Origin: Solimicrobium sp043758755
GTDB taxonomy: Bacteria > Pseudomonadota > Gammaproteobacteria > Burkholderiales > Burkholderiaceae_D
Assembly: GCA_043758755.1 (NCBI GenBank)
Contig: JAYVMW010000003.1
Coordinates: forward strand, 1 to 64,000
Direction: 5' to 3'
Length of the DNA stretch: 64,000 nucleotides
Shown here in pieces: positions 1-7,091 of this stretch. Position numbers and translations under genes: made by a program. A model generated the notes under the pieces. The model saw only the letters and a list, made by a program, of their open reading frames with translations. It did not search any database and had not been told where the DNA came from. How positions within the stretch are numbered: position 1 is the stretch's first letter; each line of letters starts with the position of its first letter.

Positions 1-154
1 ATTCGCCGGTTATATCCGACTTGGAAAGGAACGCCTTCAGCTCGGCGTCGTTCAATATCCCGCTTGAGCGCGTGAACGTGTTGCCGTCCATTGCCGCAAA
101 GTCGTTTGCGCGTTGTTGCATCCACTCGGGGGTTATCTGGGGCGTGTGGATCAT
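1..154 (-). CDS. Hypothetical protein, 3' end outside window
   Basis: Partial reading frame on the minus strand: an ATG at 154-152 starts a frame that stays open for 51 codons to the window edge (begins MIHTPQITPEWMQQRAND). Its start overlaps the TAA stop of the alpA-type gene upstream, so the two look translationally coupled in one accessory operon. No family is recognised. It belongs to the left-hand, older insertion at the tRNA-Thr locus. Confidence 0.5.
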   Translation of the reverse strand, partial: MIHTPQITPEWMQQRANDFAAMDGNTFTRSSGILNDAELKAFLSKSDITGE

Positions 155-396
155 TATTGAACTCCCGCGCCACGCGTGGCTACAATTCGGGATTCAATCC
201 AATCTGAGACCTCAGACTCGATCCACGCCACGGCTCTGCCACCGATTTTAATTGGCGCTGGAAACGTGCGCTCTTTAATTCCTTGATAGACGCCCGTCTT
301 TCCCACGCCCGTCATTGCGCAAACTGCTGGAAGGCGCAGTAGCTTGTGTAGCAGGTTGCTAATTTGGGGTTGCGATTGATATTGGATGTTACTCAT
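154..396 (-). CDS. AlpA-family DNA-binding regulator
   Basis: 80-residue protein with the AlpA / phage regulatory fold, a winged helix-turn-helix related to excisionases. The segment LLRLPAVCAMTGVGKTGVYQ is the helix-turn-helix, followed by the usual FPAPIKIGGRAVAWIESEVSDWI, where the protein recognises DNA and the family's R-x-V-x-W pattern lies. In P4-like islands such proteins control integrase expression and excision. It lies downstream of the broken integrase and a hypothetical gene on the same strand, consistent with a regulator or excision factor of the left-hand island. The role is inferred from the family. Confidence 0.85.
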   Translation of the reverse strand: MSNIQYQSQPQISNLLHKLLRLPAVCAMTGVGKTGVYQGIKERTFPAPIKIGGRAVAWIESEVSDWIESRIVATRGAGVQ

Positions 397-525
397 TTCA
401 TAGTCCTTTATAAAGTTGCGGTTTAAATGTCTGCACCTCCTCGGTTCTGGTGGGTGCAGACCGCACTATGACGGACTACGTTGAGCTTGTATAACAAATG
501 CAGTTCTGTGCAGTTTTGTGCAATT

Positions 526-957
526 CTATGCTGTTTTATTTTTTATAAACCTTCCGATTTGCGCCAAGGTATTAGTTCTTTTTTGATGCACTTCCTCCCC
601 ATTTTTGCCCTCCCAAATCATGCATTCGGTGTCTACATCATAACGAATAAGAGGCCTAGTTTTTATCTGTGAGTTGGCTACTTCAATTAACGCTCTATGT
701 ATGTCTGCGGTGCTGCTCTTAGCTGTCGCTTTGTTGTGAGCCTTCCGAAGGGCGGCGTCTCTATCGGTTTGTAATTTTTTAGATTCCTGCTGTTTAGGCT
801 CCTGACTTTTATAATATACCTTCAAAATTTTATTAAATTCTCTATGGGCAATTTCCAGTTGTTCAGTCGTGTCGGTTGGTTCAGTTGTCAGTTTTGGAGC
901 GCCTTGATCGTCAAGACTCACGGTATAGCCAAATGTCGATTCATTTTTTTTACTCAT
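526..957 (-). CDS. Hypothetical charged protein of the left-hand island
   Basis: 143 residues, rich in Lys, Glu and Gln, with a helical middle section (about residues 30-95) that could form a coiled coil; no signal peptide or membrane segment. Its ATG overlaps the stop of the integrase remnant by 4 bp, so it was co-translated with the integrase. No family is recognised. Position directly behind an integrase suggests an accessory protein of the element, but nothing in the sequence shows a function. Confidence 0.6.
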   Translation of the reverse strand: MSKKNESTFGYTVSLDDQGAPKLTTEPTDTTEQLEIAHREFNKILKVYYKSQEPKQQESKKLQTDRDAALRKAHNKATAKSSTADIHRALIEVANSQIKTRPLIRYDVDTECMIWEGKNGEEVHQKRTNTLAQIGRFIKNKTA

Positions 958-1647
958 GCCGCCATCTTTCCTTTATTTATCGGTGTAACTGTAGCCTTGC
1001 CTTTCAAGCCATCTGCATATTCAGCCCACGCTTGCATCATCTTTCGTCGGTCTGCCAGATATTTCGCCTTCTGATAAACGCCTTTAACCCCTTGTGCTGA
1101 ATGCGACAATTGACGGTCTATGGTGTTTTCATCCCACCCTAGTTCAGCCAACATAGTCGCGGCTGTATGGCGGAAACCGTGTGGCTGAATCATATCGCTG
1201 GAATACCCCAAACCCTTTAATGCTTGATTAACGGTGTTCTCGGACAATGGACGTTTTCCACTTCCAACACTAAACACATACGTTCCTTGCCCCGTTAGCG
1301 GCTGTATACCATTCCATGGCTACCGCCTCGAAAGTGTTTGCGCCGGCTTTTATTAAGTCCGTCTTTAACGCTTTTTTATGCTCTGCTGGGTCAACCCCTG
1401 CCGCAATCAGTTTGCGGGCATCCATACGCTTTTTACGCGCATCCTCAAGGGATATTTCAGGATAGATGCCAAATGTCAGGCGATTGTTCTTGCCGTTGGA
1501 TTGACGGTAGGCCATGCGCCAATGGTTGGTGCCGTTTGGCGCAATCTCCAGATACATGCCGCCACCGTCAGCAAGCGTATAGACTTTTTCTCGACCTTTG
1601 GCGTTTCTGGCCTGTGCGTCAGTCAGAGGTTTTGCGAGTTTCGGCAT
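954..1647 (-). pseudogene. P4-type tyrosine recombinase, internal deletion and frameshift
   Basis: The N-terminal part (from ATG at 1647) is a typical DUF4102 arm-binding domain of P4-family integrases (starts MPKLAKPLTDAQARNAKGRE, then DGGGMYLEI and LTFGIYPEISLEDARKK). It runs to about AVAMEWY and then meets, in another frame, the integrase C-terminus (PLTGQGTYVF near 1300, then HGFRHTAATMLAELGW and a late SAQGVKGVYQKAKY). The core-binding domain and first catalytic block, very roughly 150-190 codons, are missing at a junction near 1300. The His-x-x-Arg motif and the putative nucleophile Tyr are in the remaining piece, but the first catalytic Arg is gone, so the enzyme should be inactive. 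Full-length relatives have about 400 residues. Confidence 0.9.
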
Positions 1648-1668
1648 TTATCATCCAAAGTTAAATTC

Positions 1669-1690
1669 ATGGATGCAAGCATGGATGCAA
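1669..1690. repeat. Tandem 10-bp repeat upstream of the broken integrase
   Basis: ATGGATGCAA occurs at 1669-1678 and 1681-1690 with a 12-bp period, just upstream of the integrase ATG at 1647. The placement mirrors the GTACAC pair upstream of the second integrase, so this is a candidate integrase or excisionase binding site of the left-hand island. Confidence 0.55.
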
Positions 1691-1730
1691 AAACACCGGA
1701 AGTCAACGAACCATACCAAACCCCAGAGAA

Positions 1731-1766
1731 CAAAAAACCCTTGGTCTCCAGAGAGAAGCAAGGGTT
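1731..1766 (-). terminator. Rho-independent terminator beside the left attachment site
   Basis: On the minus strand the stem AACCCTTG / CAAGGGTT (1759-1766 with 1736-1743) is followed by a run of Ts. It lies 35 bp from the tRNA-Thr 3' half at 1802. A related terminator with nearly the same flank lies next to the intact tRNA-Thr at 11653-11679, so this copy once terminated the tRNA transcript when the left-hand island alone was present. Confidence 0.7.
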
Positions 1767-1801
1767 AGCTGAACTACTTTGAACTTCTTAAAACGAATTA
1801 A

Positions 1802-1851
1802 TGGTGCCGACTGCAGGACTTGAACCCGCCACCCCCTGATTACAAGTCAGG
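1802..1851 (-). other. attL: 3' half of tRNA-Thr as direct repeat
   Basis: Fifty bases identical to 11696-11745, starting with the CCA end and T-arm of tRNA-Thr and ending inside the anticodon stem. Beyond 1851 the sequence no longer matches the tRNA, so this is only an attachment-site copy and not a gene. It is also the junction with the left-hand island, whose integrase remnant reads away from it. Confidence 0.9.
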
Positions 1852-1990
1852 CTAAACGGCCATTTATTACTGTTGATTAACATACCACCAAACGCATAAT
1901 TTCAAGTTTTTTCTATAAAAATCAGTCATATATCCACATTTCCCAATCCTGTTGTATTTCTTTTCGTTGATTGCTATACTCAAAAATGGA

Positions 1991-2009
1991 GTACACAGGG
2001 AGTACACGG
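1991..2009. repeat. Phased GTACAC repeat pair, left end of element
   Basis: GTACACAG at 1991-1998 and GTACACGG at 2002-2009, an 11-bp period, about 140 bp inside attL and directly upstream of the integrase start. The same pair with the same period recurs at the right end (11612-11630). Candidate arm-type recombinase or excisionase sites. Confidence 0.6.
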
Positions 2010-2030
2010 AATGATGAGCGGGGAAATACG

Positions 2031-3362
2031 ATGGCAAAACTGAAATTTACAGCAGGCAGAATTACTGAATTCAGCTCGGCATCCAAAACAATCCCGACGT
2101 TCTTTTGGGACTCTGGCGCGCCTGGACTCGGCATGCGGGTAACGCCAGCCGGTGCAAAGTCCTACATATTCCAGGCAAAGCTGAACGGCAAAGTAATACG
2201 TATCACTATCGGCACACCTGAAACATGGAAAATCTCTGCGGCTCAATCCGAAGCGCGCCGGCTCAAAGTAATCATCGACAAAGGCGAAGACCCGCGACAG
2301 GTCCATGCCGACGAATTGCAGGCCAAGCAAACCGTGCGTGACCAGCATGCAGCCAAGAAAACCGCAAATGAAAAACAGGCACTGCGCGAATCCATAACTA
2401 TGGGTGACCTCTGGCCAACCTATTTGGCTGAACGCAAATCGAAATGGAGTGACCGTTACTACGATGACCATATGGCGTTTTCGGCCATGGGTGGACTGGA
2501 TAAAAAACGAGGCAAGGGCAAAACCATTCCGGGCGCACTCGCTGCACTGCTCCCGACTCGACTGACCGACCTGAACAGCGAACGCATAACATCCTGGCTT
2601 GAATTTGAAGCACAAACCCGCCCGATAGTCGCAGCCTCATGTTACCGCATGCTGAGAGCGTTTATCCGCTGGGCCGACGAAGAACCAAGTTATAAAGGCA
2701 TTATCCCGGCCAACTCTTACAGCGCCAGAAAGGTCAAAGATGCATTGCCAAAATCTCAAGCCAAGGAAGGCGACAGTTTGCAGCGTGAACAGCTGCCGGC
2801 ATGGTTCGCGGCTGTACGGAAAATACCCAACCCGGTTGCCAGCGCCTATTTGCAAGCCCTATTGCTAACCGGTGCACGCCGCGAAGAAATGGCCGCGTTA
2901 AAGTGGGCAGATGTTGATTTTCAATGGAAGGGCCTAACCATCCACGACAAGATTGAGGGTATGCGCATCATTCCTTTGACTCCATACCTTGCAAGCTTAT
3001 TGGATAACCTGCCACGCCGCAGTGAATGGGTTTTCAGTGCACCGGATGCAGAAAGTGGCAGAATCACAGAGCCAAGATATGCCCACTCAACGGCCATCGA
3101 GATTGCCGGGTTGCCTCACCTGTCGATTCATGGATTGCGCCGGTCATTCGGTACGCTGTGTGAATGGGTAGAAATGCCAGTCGGTATATCAGCGCAAATC
3201 ATGGGCCACAAACCCAGCGCCATTGCTGAAAAGCATTACCGGCGCCGGCCATTAGATTTGCTGCGCGTCTGGCACGAAAAAATCGAAGCGTGGATTTTGG
3301 AGCAGGCCGGCATCAAATTCGTGCCTGCCCAGCCGGGTTTGCGAGTTGTCACCTCCGCCTGA
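2031..3362 (+). CDS. Site-specific tyrosine recombinase (integrase)
   Basis: 443 residues from the ATG at 2031 (MAKLKFTAGRITEF); an upstream in-frame ATG at 1986 would run the protein through the GTACAC repeats and is less likely. An N-terminal arm-binding DUF4102-like domain (WDSGAPGLGMRVTPAG...IGTPETWKISAAQSEAR) is followed by a core-binding domain (about 115-240) and a catalytic domain with the expected residues: Arg in LTGARREEMAAL, His-x-x-Arg in HGLRRSF, a second His in MGHKP and the nucleophile Tyr in EKHYRRRPLD. All appear intact. It lies 180 bp from attL and should catalyse integration and excision at tRNA-Thr. Only distantly similar to the broken integrase at 954-1647, so the two islands used the same site with different enzymes. 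Confidence 0.95.
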   Translation: MAKLKFTAGRITEFSSASKTIPTFFWDSGAPGLGMRVTPAGAKSYIFQAKLNGKVIRITIGTPETWKISAAQSEARRLKVIIDKGEDPRQVHADELQAKQTVRDQHAAKKTANEKQALRESITMGDLWPTYLAERKSKWSDRYYDDHMAFSAMGGLDKKRGKGKTIPGALAALLPTRLTDLNSERITSWLEFEAQTRPIVAASCYRMLRAFIRWADEEPSYKGIIPANSYSARKVKDALPKSQAKEGDSLQREQLPAWFAAVRKIPNPVASAYLQALLLTGARREEMAALKWADVDFQWKGLTIHDKIEGMRIIPLTPYLASLLDNLPRRSEWVFSAPDAESGRITEPRYAHSTAIEIAGLPHLSIHGLRRSFGTLCEWVEMPVGISAQIMGHKPSAIAEKHYRRRPLDLLRVWHEKIEAWILEQAGIKFVPAQPGLRVVTSA

Positions 3363-3386
3363 TGTTCATTTCAAATTGGAGTAAAT

Positions 3387-3563
3387 ATGGACGATGAGCC
3401 AATAGCTGAGAGACTGTCTGCAATCTGGGCCGGATGCGTGCAGCTATTTTTCGGTCTTGTTTTGCTGCAATGGGGATTGTGGATACTATTAATTGGCCTG
3501 GCACTTCTCGCATTCGGCCTGTTTTTTGCCTATATATTTTTCAAAGTTATATTTTTCCACTGA
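3387..3563 (+). CDS. Small two-helix membrane protein
   Basis: 58-residue frame starting 24 bp behind the integrase stop with a good ribosome site (TTGGAGTAAATATG). After a short acidic N-terminus (MDDEPIAERLSAIWAG) it is almost entirely hydrophobic, with two likely membrane helices at about residues 15-34 and 37-57. No family is recognised. Spacing suggests co-transcription with the integrase. Hydrophobicity plus the clear Shine-Dalgarno argue for a real gene, but there is no direct functional clue. Confidence 0.55.
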   Translation: MDDEPIAERLSAIWAGCVQLFFGLVLLQWGLWILLIGLALLAFGLFFAYIFFKVIFFH

Positions 3564-3682
3564 ATTTAGGCTGTGGATAACTGGCCTGAATTACGCGCCC
3601 AATAATCTGCCTATTTTTTAAGCAAAAACGCAATTGCCCGGAAACGCTTATTTGGCGCTGGCTCCCGTAAAGCGGACAAAAA

Positions 3683-3710
3683 GTTATGCACAATCCGCAC
3701 TTCGCATAAC
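3683..3710. promoter_or_regulatory. Inverted repeat, operator-like
   Basis: GTTATGC at 3683-3689 and GCATAAC at 3704-3710 form a 7-bp perfect palindrome with a 14-bp spacer. The left arm overlaps the DnaA box at 3684-3692. Probable binding site of a dimeric regulator such as the product of the gene at 3804. Confidence 0.45.
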
Positions 3711-3727
3711 GGACATTATGTTAAATT

Positions 3728-3754
3728 GCGGATAAAATTAAAATATTTATCCGC
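3728..3754. promoter_or_regulatory. Inverted repeat, operator-like
   Basis: GCGGATAAA at 3728-3736 and TTTATCCGC at 3746-3754 form a 9-bp perfect inverted repeat with an AT-only 9-bp spacer, about 50 bp upstream of the small DNA-binding gene at 3804. Consistent with an autoregulatory operator or an origin-binding site. Confidence 0.5.
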
Positions 3755-3803
3755 TTTAAGGTAATTTGATATAAAATAAAATCATTGACTCACGCGCACA
3801 CGA

Positions 3804-4013
3804 ATGGAAAATATGACACCAGAAGAATTTAGCATAGCGTTGAAATCACTTGGCTGGAAACAGTCTGATTTTTGCAAGATGGCTGACGTAGACAAAAACA
3901 CGCCCAGCCGCTGGATGACCGGCGCCACGCCAATACCTGGCTGGGCCGCGCGATTCTTGGCGATGGCTCAGGAAATCAGACGACTGGCTTCATTGATTGA
4001 ACCGAAGAAATAA
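3804..4013 (+). CDS. Small helix-turn-helix protein
   Basis: 69 residues; LKSLGWKQSDFCKMADVDKN followed by TPSRWMTGATPIPGWAARFLAMA has the pattern of an XRE-like helix-turn-helix, of the kind found in prophage regulators that resemble Cro/CI. The ATG at 3813 (MTPEEFSIAL) is an alternative start. It lies directly downstream of the inverted-repeat region, which may contain its own operator. It probably controls the element's early genes; the target is not shown by the sequence. Confidence 0.7.
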   Translation: MENMTPEEFSIALKSLGWKQSDFCKMADVDKNTPSRWMTGATPIPGWAARFLAMAQEIRRLASLIEPKK

Positions 4014-4107
4014 CGCCGCCTGACGTTTTCAGGTAATTGTCGGCCTGCGATGTGTTCGCGCACAAAGCAGACCTAACCACAAACCAAACTATTAAGGAGT
4101 TTGAATC

Positions 4108-4413
4108 ATGGGTAATAGGAATTTTACTAAACCTTGCGACCTCAATGACGAAATAAATGAGAAATATAGCGCGGCTTTAGCCATCGTTGATTGTGTGCGA
4201 GTTCTGACAGCGCTGGAACGAACTCCGATTCTAGATGTTCCAGAGGGAGTCCTTAATACAGGCGCAGGCGTGGCGAGTGGATTTTCAGTTTGCGATGCCA
4301 GCATGCCAGACGCACTTTATCAAGCTATGCGTCTAATGCAGGAAATGAAGACTGCCGCCGATTTACTATATGAAATCTCTCGAAACGGACAATCTCCAGT
4401 TCGGGCCGCGTAA
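4108..4413 (+). CDS. Hypothetical protein, island family
   Basis: 101 residues behind a strong ribosome site (AAGGAGTTTGAATCATG). Soluble and mainly helical; no known domain is recognised. The segment AALAIVDCVRVLTALE resembles NLRNAIEFMDCVSQGAF in the next gene, and both have a conserved-looking Asp-Cys-Val and a late acidic helical region (MRLMQEMKTAADLLYEI versus LALIWCKADDIQNCIG). They may be distant paralogs, but the similarity is weak by eye. Confidence 0.6.
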   Translation: MGNRNFTKPCDLNDEINEKYSAALAIVDCVRVLTALERTPILDVPEGVLNTGAGVASGFSVCDASMPDALYQAMRLMQEMKTAADLLYEISRNGQSPVRAA

Positions 4414-4507
4414 CTTCGACTCTTACTAAAAGCGACCGTCCAAGTTTGCAGCTCACGCACAGCGTTGCTAAATTCCATTAACCTAAATTTCAGAAAATAG
4501 GAAAATC

Positions 4508-4837
4508 ATGAATCAGAAAATATCTAATCCAGACACGCACTTGGATACTGTTAAAAATCTCCGTAACGCAATCGAGTTCATGGATTGTGTATCGCAAGGT
4601 GCCTTCGCGCAAATTTCGTCAATTGCCAAACTTGCGCTGTCCCGCCTCGAAACGCCGGATGGTTATCAACACTTGGACGATATAGCCAACGCTTTGGCTT
4701 TGATATGGTGCAAGGCCGACGACATTCAGAACTGTATCGGTTCCGAAGCGGAGAAAGTCGGCTGTAACTACGTAGATGACGCCCAGCGCAAACGCTGGGA
4801 TGCTCAGCGTACTTACCGCGAATCTGTTGACGTCTGA
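4508..4837 (+). CDS. Hypothetical protein, possible paralog of the preceding gene
   Basis: 109 residues, soluble, with helical segments and no recognised domain. Preceded by AATAGGAAAATC before the ATG, a usable ribosome site. Shares the N-terminal pattern with a Met/Val-Asp-Cys-Val motif with the gene at 4108. The two are separated by 94 bp, same strand. Function unknown. Confidence 0.6.
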   Translation: MNQKISNPDTHLDTVKNLRNAIEFMDCVSQGAFAQISSIAKLALSRLETPDGYQHLDDIANALALIWCKADDIQNCIGSEAEKVGCNYVDDAQRKRWDAQRTYRESVDV

Positions 4838-4939
4838 AGACAAAGTAAAGCGCCAGACTATCCCGACGGGGAGAAAAGCCGGACACCTTCACCGGCCTGA
4901 CTGGGAACCTATTTAGTGAAGGTGCCTGAAGGGGCGTCA

Positions 4940-6163
4940 ATGGAATTTATTAGTCTGCATACCGTTCTCAATGGCATTGCAAATAACATCAAGCCGCTTT
5001 CTTATACCGCTGAAGAAATAAAATTTAAAGACAGTGCACCATATATTGAGTTTTGGCGCAATGCATATCCAGAAATGGATAGAGAGCGAAGGCTCTCCGA
5101 AGCTGCCAGAGATTTAAATATGGCCCTGCAACGTTCAACAAATCCCCCTCAATGGTGGGCGTATGATGATGAACAAGGGTTTTCAGTAGAGGATGAGTCG
5201 GTCGCGCCTGAAGGGATGGAGTTACTCAAGAAAGCCACGACTCTGAGCAATAGAAAGCAGGATGCACGCGCTCAACATATATCAGATTGCATGGAGCGCG
5301 ATTGGGACCCGAATGTGATAGAAATGGCCTTCGATATGGATGCCACATGGCCACCAAGACAATCCTTCTTTCGAGACCATCAAATTGGCTTCGAACTTGG
5401 CGCAATTACCAAACTGCTTGAGCTAAAAAAGATTAAACATAGTCCATTCATAAACCCATTCTCAATGTCCCAGCGTGTAGCGTTTGCTGACACCGGTCCG
5501 GAAGGAATTATTGCCTGGTGGGACGGGGCCATGAATGCATCGGTACATTTTAAGCGGGTCGCAGTTACCCCAAATCATGCGGCGATGCTACTTTGCCAGT
5601 TGGACCCGCTGGACAAGAAGAACCCGAATTGCATTGACCCAGAAGGTCATTCAAACGACCAGACAGGTGCCGGAGAGTTCAACGCGCTTCTATATGCGTT
5701 CGAAGACCTAGAGCGTGCGCAACCGCAAAATCGCACCCTTCAAGATTGGGTATGCATTGCCCAACGTGAGAACCGGAAATATCACGATTGGATTGATGAC
5801 TACTTGCTGGCTCTGGATGTACTGAAAGTGCCAACTGCAGCCGAGCCGCGTTTAACTGAGCAAAAATCAGTTATGGCTGTCACCAAACACAGGTTAAAAA
5901 GCCGCGCGCCGGCAATATTGACTGCCGAAATTAATCAAGCGAAGGAAATTGCCCTGAATCCACAAGATGCCCAATGTATATGGGGTGAACTCTGTAAGCT
6001 TGCAGAATCTAAAACCGGGGTAATGATTGGTTATTCATCCGATGGCGTCCAATACCGAGGGAAGAAATACCAGAAAGACGGGGTGCCGGACGTATTCACA
6101 TTACAAAATCTGCGCCACCGCATAAAGCGCGAGAGCGCGCGAGAGAGCGTGAAGCCGCGATAG
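4940..6163 (+). CDS. Large hypothetical protein of the element
   Basis: 407 residues from the ATG at 4940, chosen because GAAGGGG sits at the right distance; a GTG at 4916 would add eight residues. No catalytic motif is seen. The C-terminal 80 residues (from about TAEINQAKEIALNPQDAQCIWGE to the end) resemble a tail module shared by uncharacterised proteins in proteobacterial prophages and islands (pattern W..L..LAE....P.IGY...G..Y). The final residues are strongly basic (LRHRIKRESARESVKPR), suggesting nucleic-acid contact. A 9-bp inverted repeat, CACCTTCAC / GTGAAGGTG (4884-4892 and 4916-4924), lies just upstream and could form a leader hairpin. Confidence 0.65.
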   Translation: MEFISLHTVLNGIANNIKPLSYTAEEIKFKDSAPYIEFWRNAYPEMDRERRLSEAARDLNMALQRSTNPPQWWAYDDEQGFSVEDESVAPEGMELLKKATTLSNRKQDARAQHISDCMERDWDPNVIEMAFDMDATWPPRQSFFRDHQIGFELGAITKLLELKKIKHSPFINPFSMSQRVAFADTGPEGIIAWWDGAMNASVHFKRVAVTPNHAAMLLCQLDPLDKKNPNCIDPEGHSNDQTGAGEFNALLYAFEDLERAQPQNRTLQDWVCIAQRENRKYHDWIDDYLLALDVLKVPTAAEPRLTEQKSVMAVTKHRLKSRAPAILTAEINQAKEIALNPQDAQCIWGELCKLAESKTGVMIGYSSDGVQYRGKKYQKDGVPDVFTLQNLRHRIKRESARESVKPR

Positions 6164-6237
6164 GGAGCGCAACTATCGGATAAAAAGCCCGTTAGGTAAA
6201 TCATCAAACCTTCATAAATCAACACGAAGGAAAGATG

Positions 6238-6453
6238 ATGCAAATTGAAACCCAATGCACAGCATTAGTGCGCGAAAATCGCACTGTTATAGATACCAAC
6301 GCCGCCGCTTTTCATCTCGGCCGCAAGCCTCAAACACTCAGAAAATGGGCGTGTCATGAAGATGGTCCGATTCGGCCAATCCGGATAAATGGCCGATTGG
6401 CATGGTCTGTGGCTGATATTCAGCGCATCGTATCCGAAGGGAGCGCTGCATAA
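6238..6453 (+). CDS. Excisionase-like helix-turn-helix protein
   Basis: 71 residues. IDTNAAAFHLGRKPQTLRKW followed by GPIRPIRINGRLAWSVADIQRIV is the MerR/excisionase-type winged helix (HTH_17-like), with the usual Arg-x-x-W wing. Start at 6238 suits the GAAGGA ribosome site; the ATG at 6235 is the alternative. Its stop overlaps the next start (TAATG), so it is the first gene of a coupled run through the replication genes. It may direct excision of the element or regulate early transcription. Confidence 0.8.
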   Translation: MQIETQCTALVRENRTVIDTNAAAFHLGRKPQTLRKWACHEDGPIRPIRINGRLAWSVADIQRIVSEGSAA

Positions 6454-6632
6454 TGATTAAGCCTGCACCAAACCTTTTTAATAATCTTTGGGTTGCCGCA
6501 CTTGCCGTGGCAAGCAAAGAAAACCCCTCCACTGACAAACTTAAGAATCTCAACTTTGCAATAAAAGCTATTGAAAATGCCTGCATCATCAATGGTGAAT
6601 TCAAGTTTGAAAATGTTGGGGTCGCCAAATGA
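6453..6632 (+). CDS. Small hypothetical protein in the coupled replication operon
   Basis: 59-residue frame (starts MIKPAPNLFNNLWVAALAVA) tied to both neighbours by stop-start overlaps, TAATG at 6451 and ATGA at 6629. The tight coupling is the main reason to accept it. Helical and soluble, with no recognised family. Confidence 0.6.
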   Translation: MIKPAPNLFNNLWVAALAVASKENPSTDKLKNLNFAIKAIENACIINGEFKFENVGVAK

Positions 6633-7090
6633 AAAACCCAGAGAGCCGGCAAGCATCCTCTGGGTTTAAGCAATATTCATTTTTACCTGAACCAGAGTTT
6701 AATCCAATATTCCCGTCACCTCAATCCTTGGCATACCAGGCATTGTCAAGAATGCTTCAAGGTGAGCGTTTAACCCAGCCAGGGTTCGGCCTGAATTGCT
6801 GGCGACTGGCCGCATATATCAAAGACCTTGATTATCTGAATTGGCCGATTGAAAAAGCGGATGTCCCCTGCCCTGCCGGCTTCGGCTCTGGTCGACCAAT
6901 CAGAGAATACTGGTTATCGACTGAGACAATCCAGAAGGTTTGCAACCTTCCCGCGGTGGATGATGGCAGCCTGAACCGGTACGCCCACTATGAGCAGCTT
7001 AAGAATCAATGGGACCAAGACAATCCATCGGCCACAATCCGAGAGCGTGACACGGCAATTAATCAAATCGCAACCAAGCTGGGGATTTGA
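6629..7090 (+). CDS. Phage-type DNA-binding protein (HTH_39-like)
   Basis: 153 residues. The segment YQALSRMLQGERLTQPGF followed by CWRLAAYIKDLDYLNWPIEK has the layout of the small phage helix-turn-helix family that begins with a helix, a Thr/Gln turn, a recognition helix with R-LAAYI-DL and a G/NWPI wing. The C-terminal half has no recognised fold. Located immediately upstream of the replication initiator, with which it is probably co-translated (1 bp gap). The domain call rests on pattern recognition only. Confidence 0.6.
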   Translation: MKNPESRQASSGFKQYSFLPEPEFNPIFPSPQSLAYQALSRMLQGERLTQPGFGLNCWRLAAYIKDLDYLNWPIEKADVPCPAGFGSGRPIREYWLSTETIQKVCNLPAVDDGSLNRYAHYEQLKNQWDQDNPSATIRERDTAINQIATKLGI

Positions 7091-7091
7091 T

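Larger units (their letters stand above)
3564..3803. other. Candidate replication origin / control region of the element
   Basis: 240-bp gene-free stretch. It holds two consensus DnaA boxes: TGTGGATAA at 3572-3580 (minus-strand TTATCCACA) and TTATGCACA at 3684-3692. It also has two inverted repeats (3683-3710 and 3728-3754), several GCGGAYAAA-like units, and an AT-rich tract at about 3755-3785 that could unwind. Such a combination is typical of plasmid or phage origins. It could equally be only the operator region of the adjacent DNA-binding gene. Confidence 0.5.

Noticed and set aside
1802..1851. A second tRNA-Thr gene
   Set aside because: Only the 3' half matches; the D-arm and 5' acceptor strand are absent, so it is an attachment-site copy.
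4884..4924. Riboswitch or attenuator upstream of the 4940 gene
   Set aside because: Only a 9-bp inverted repeat with a long loop is visible; there is no known riboswitch core or terminator tract.
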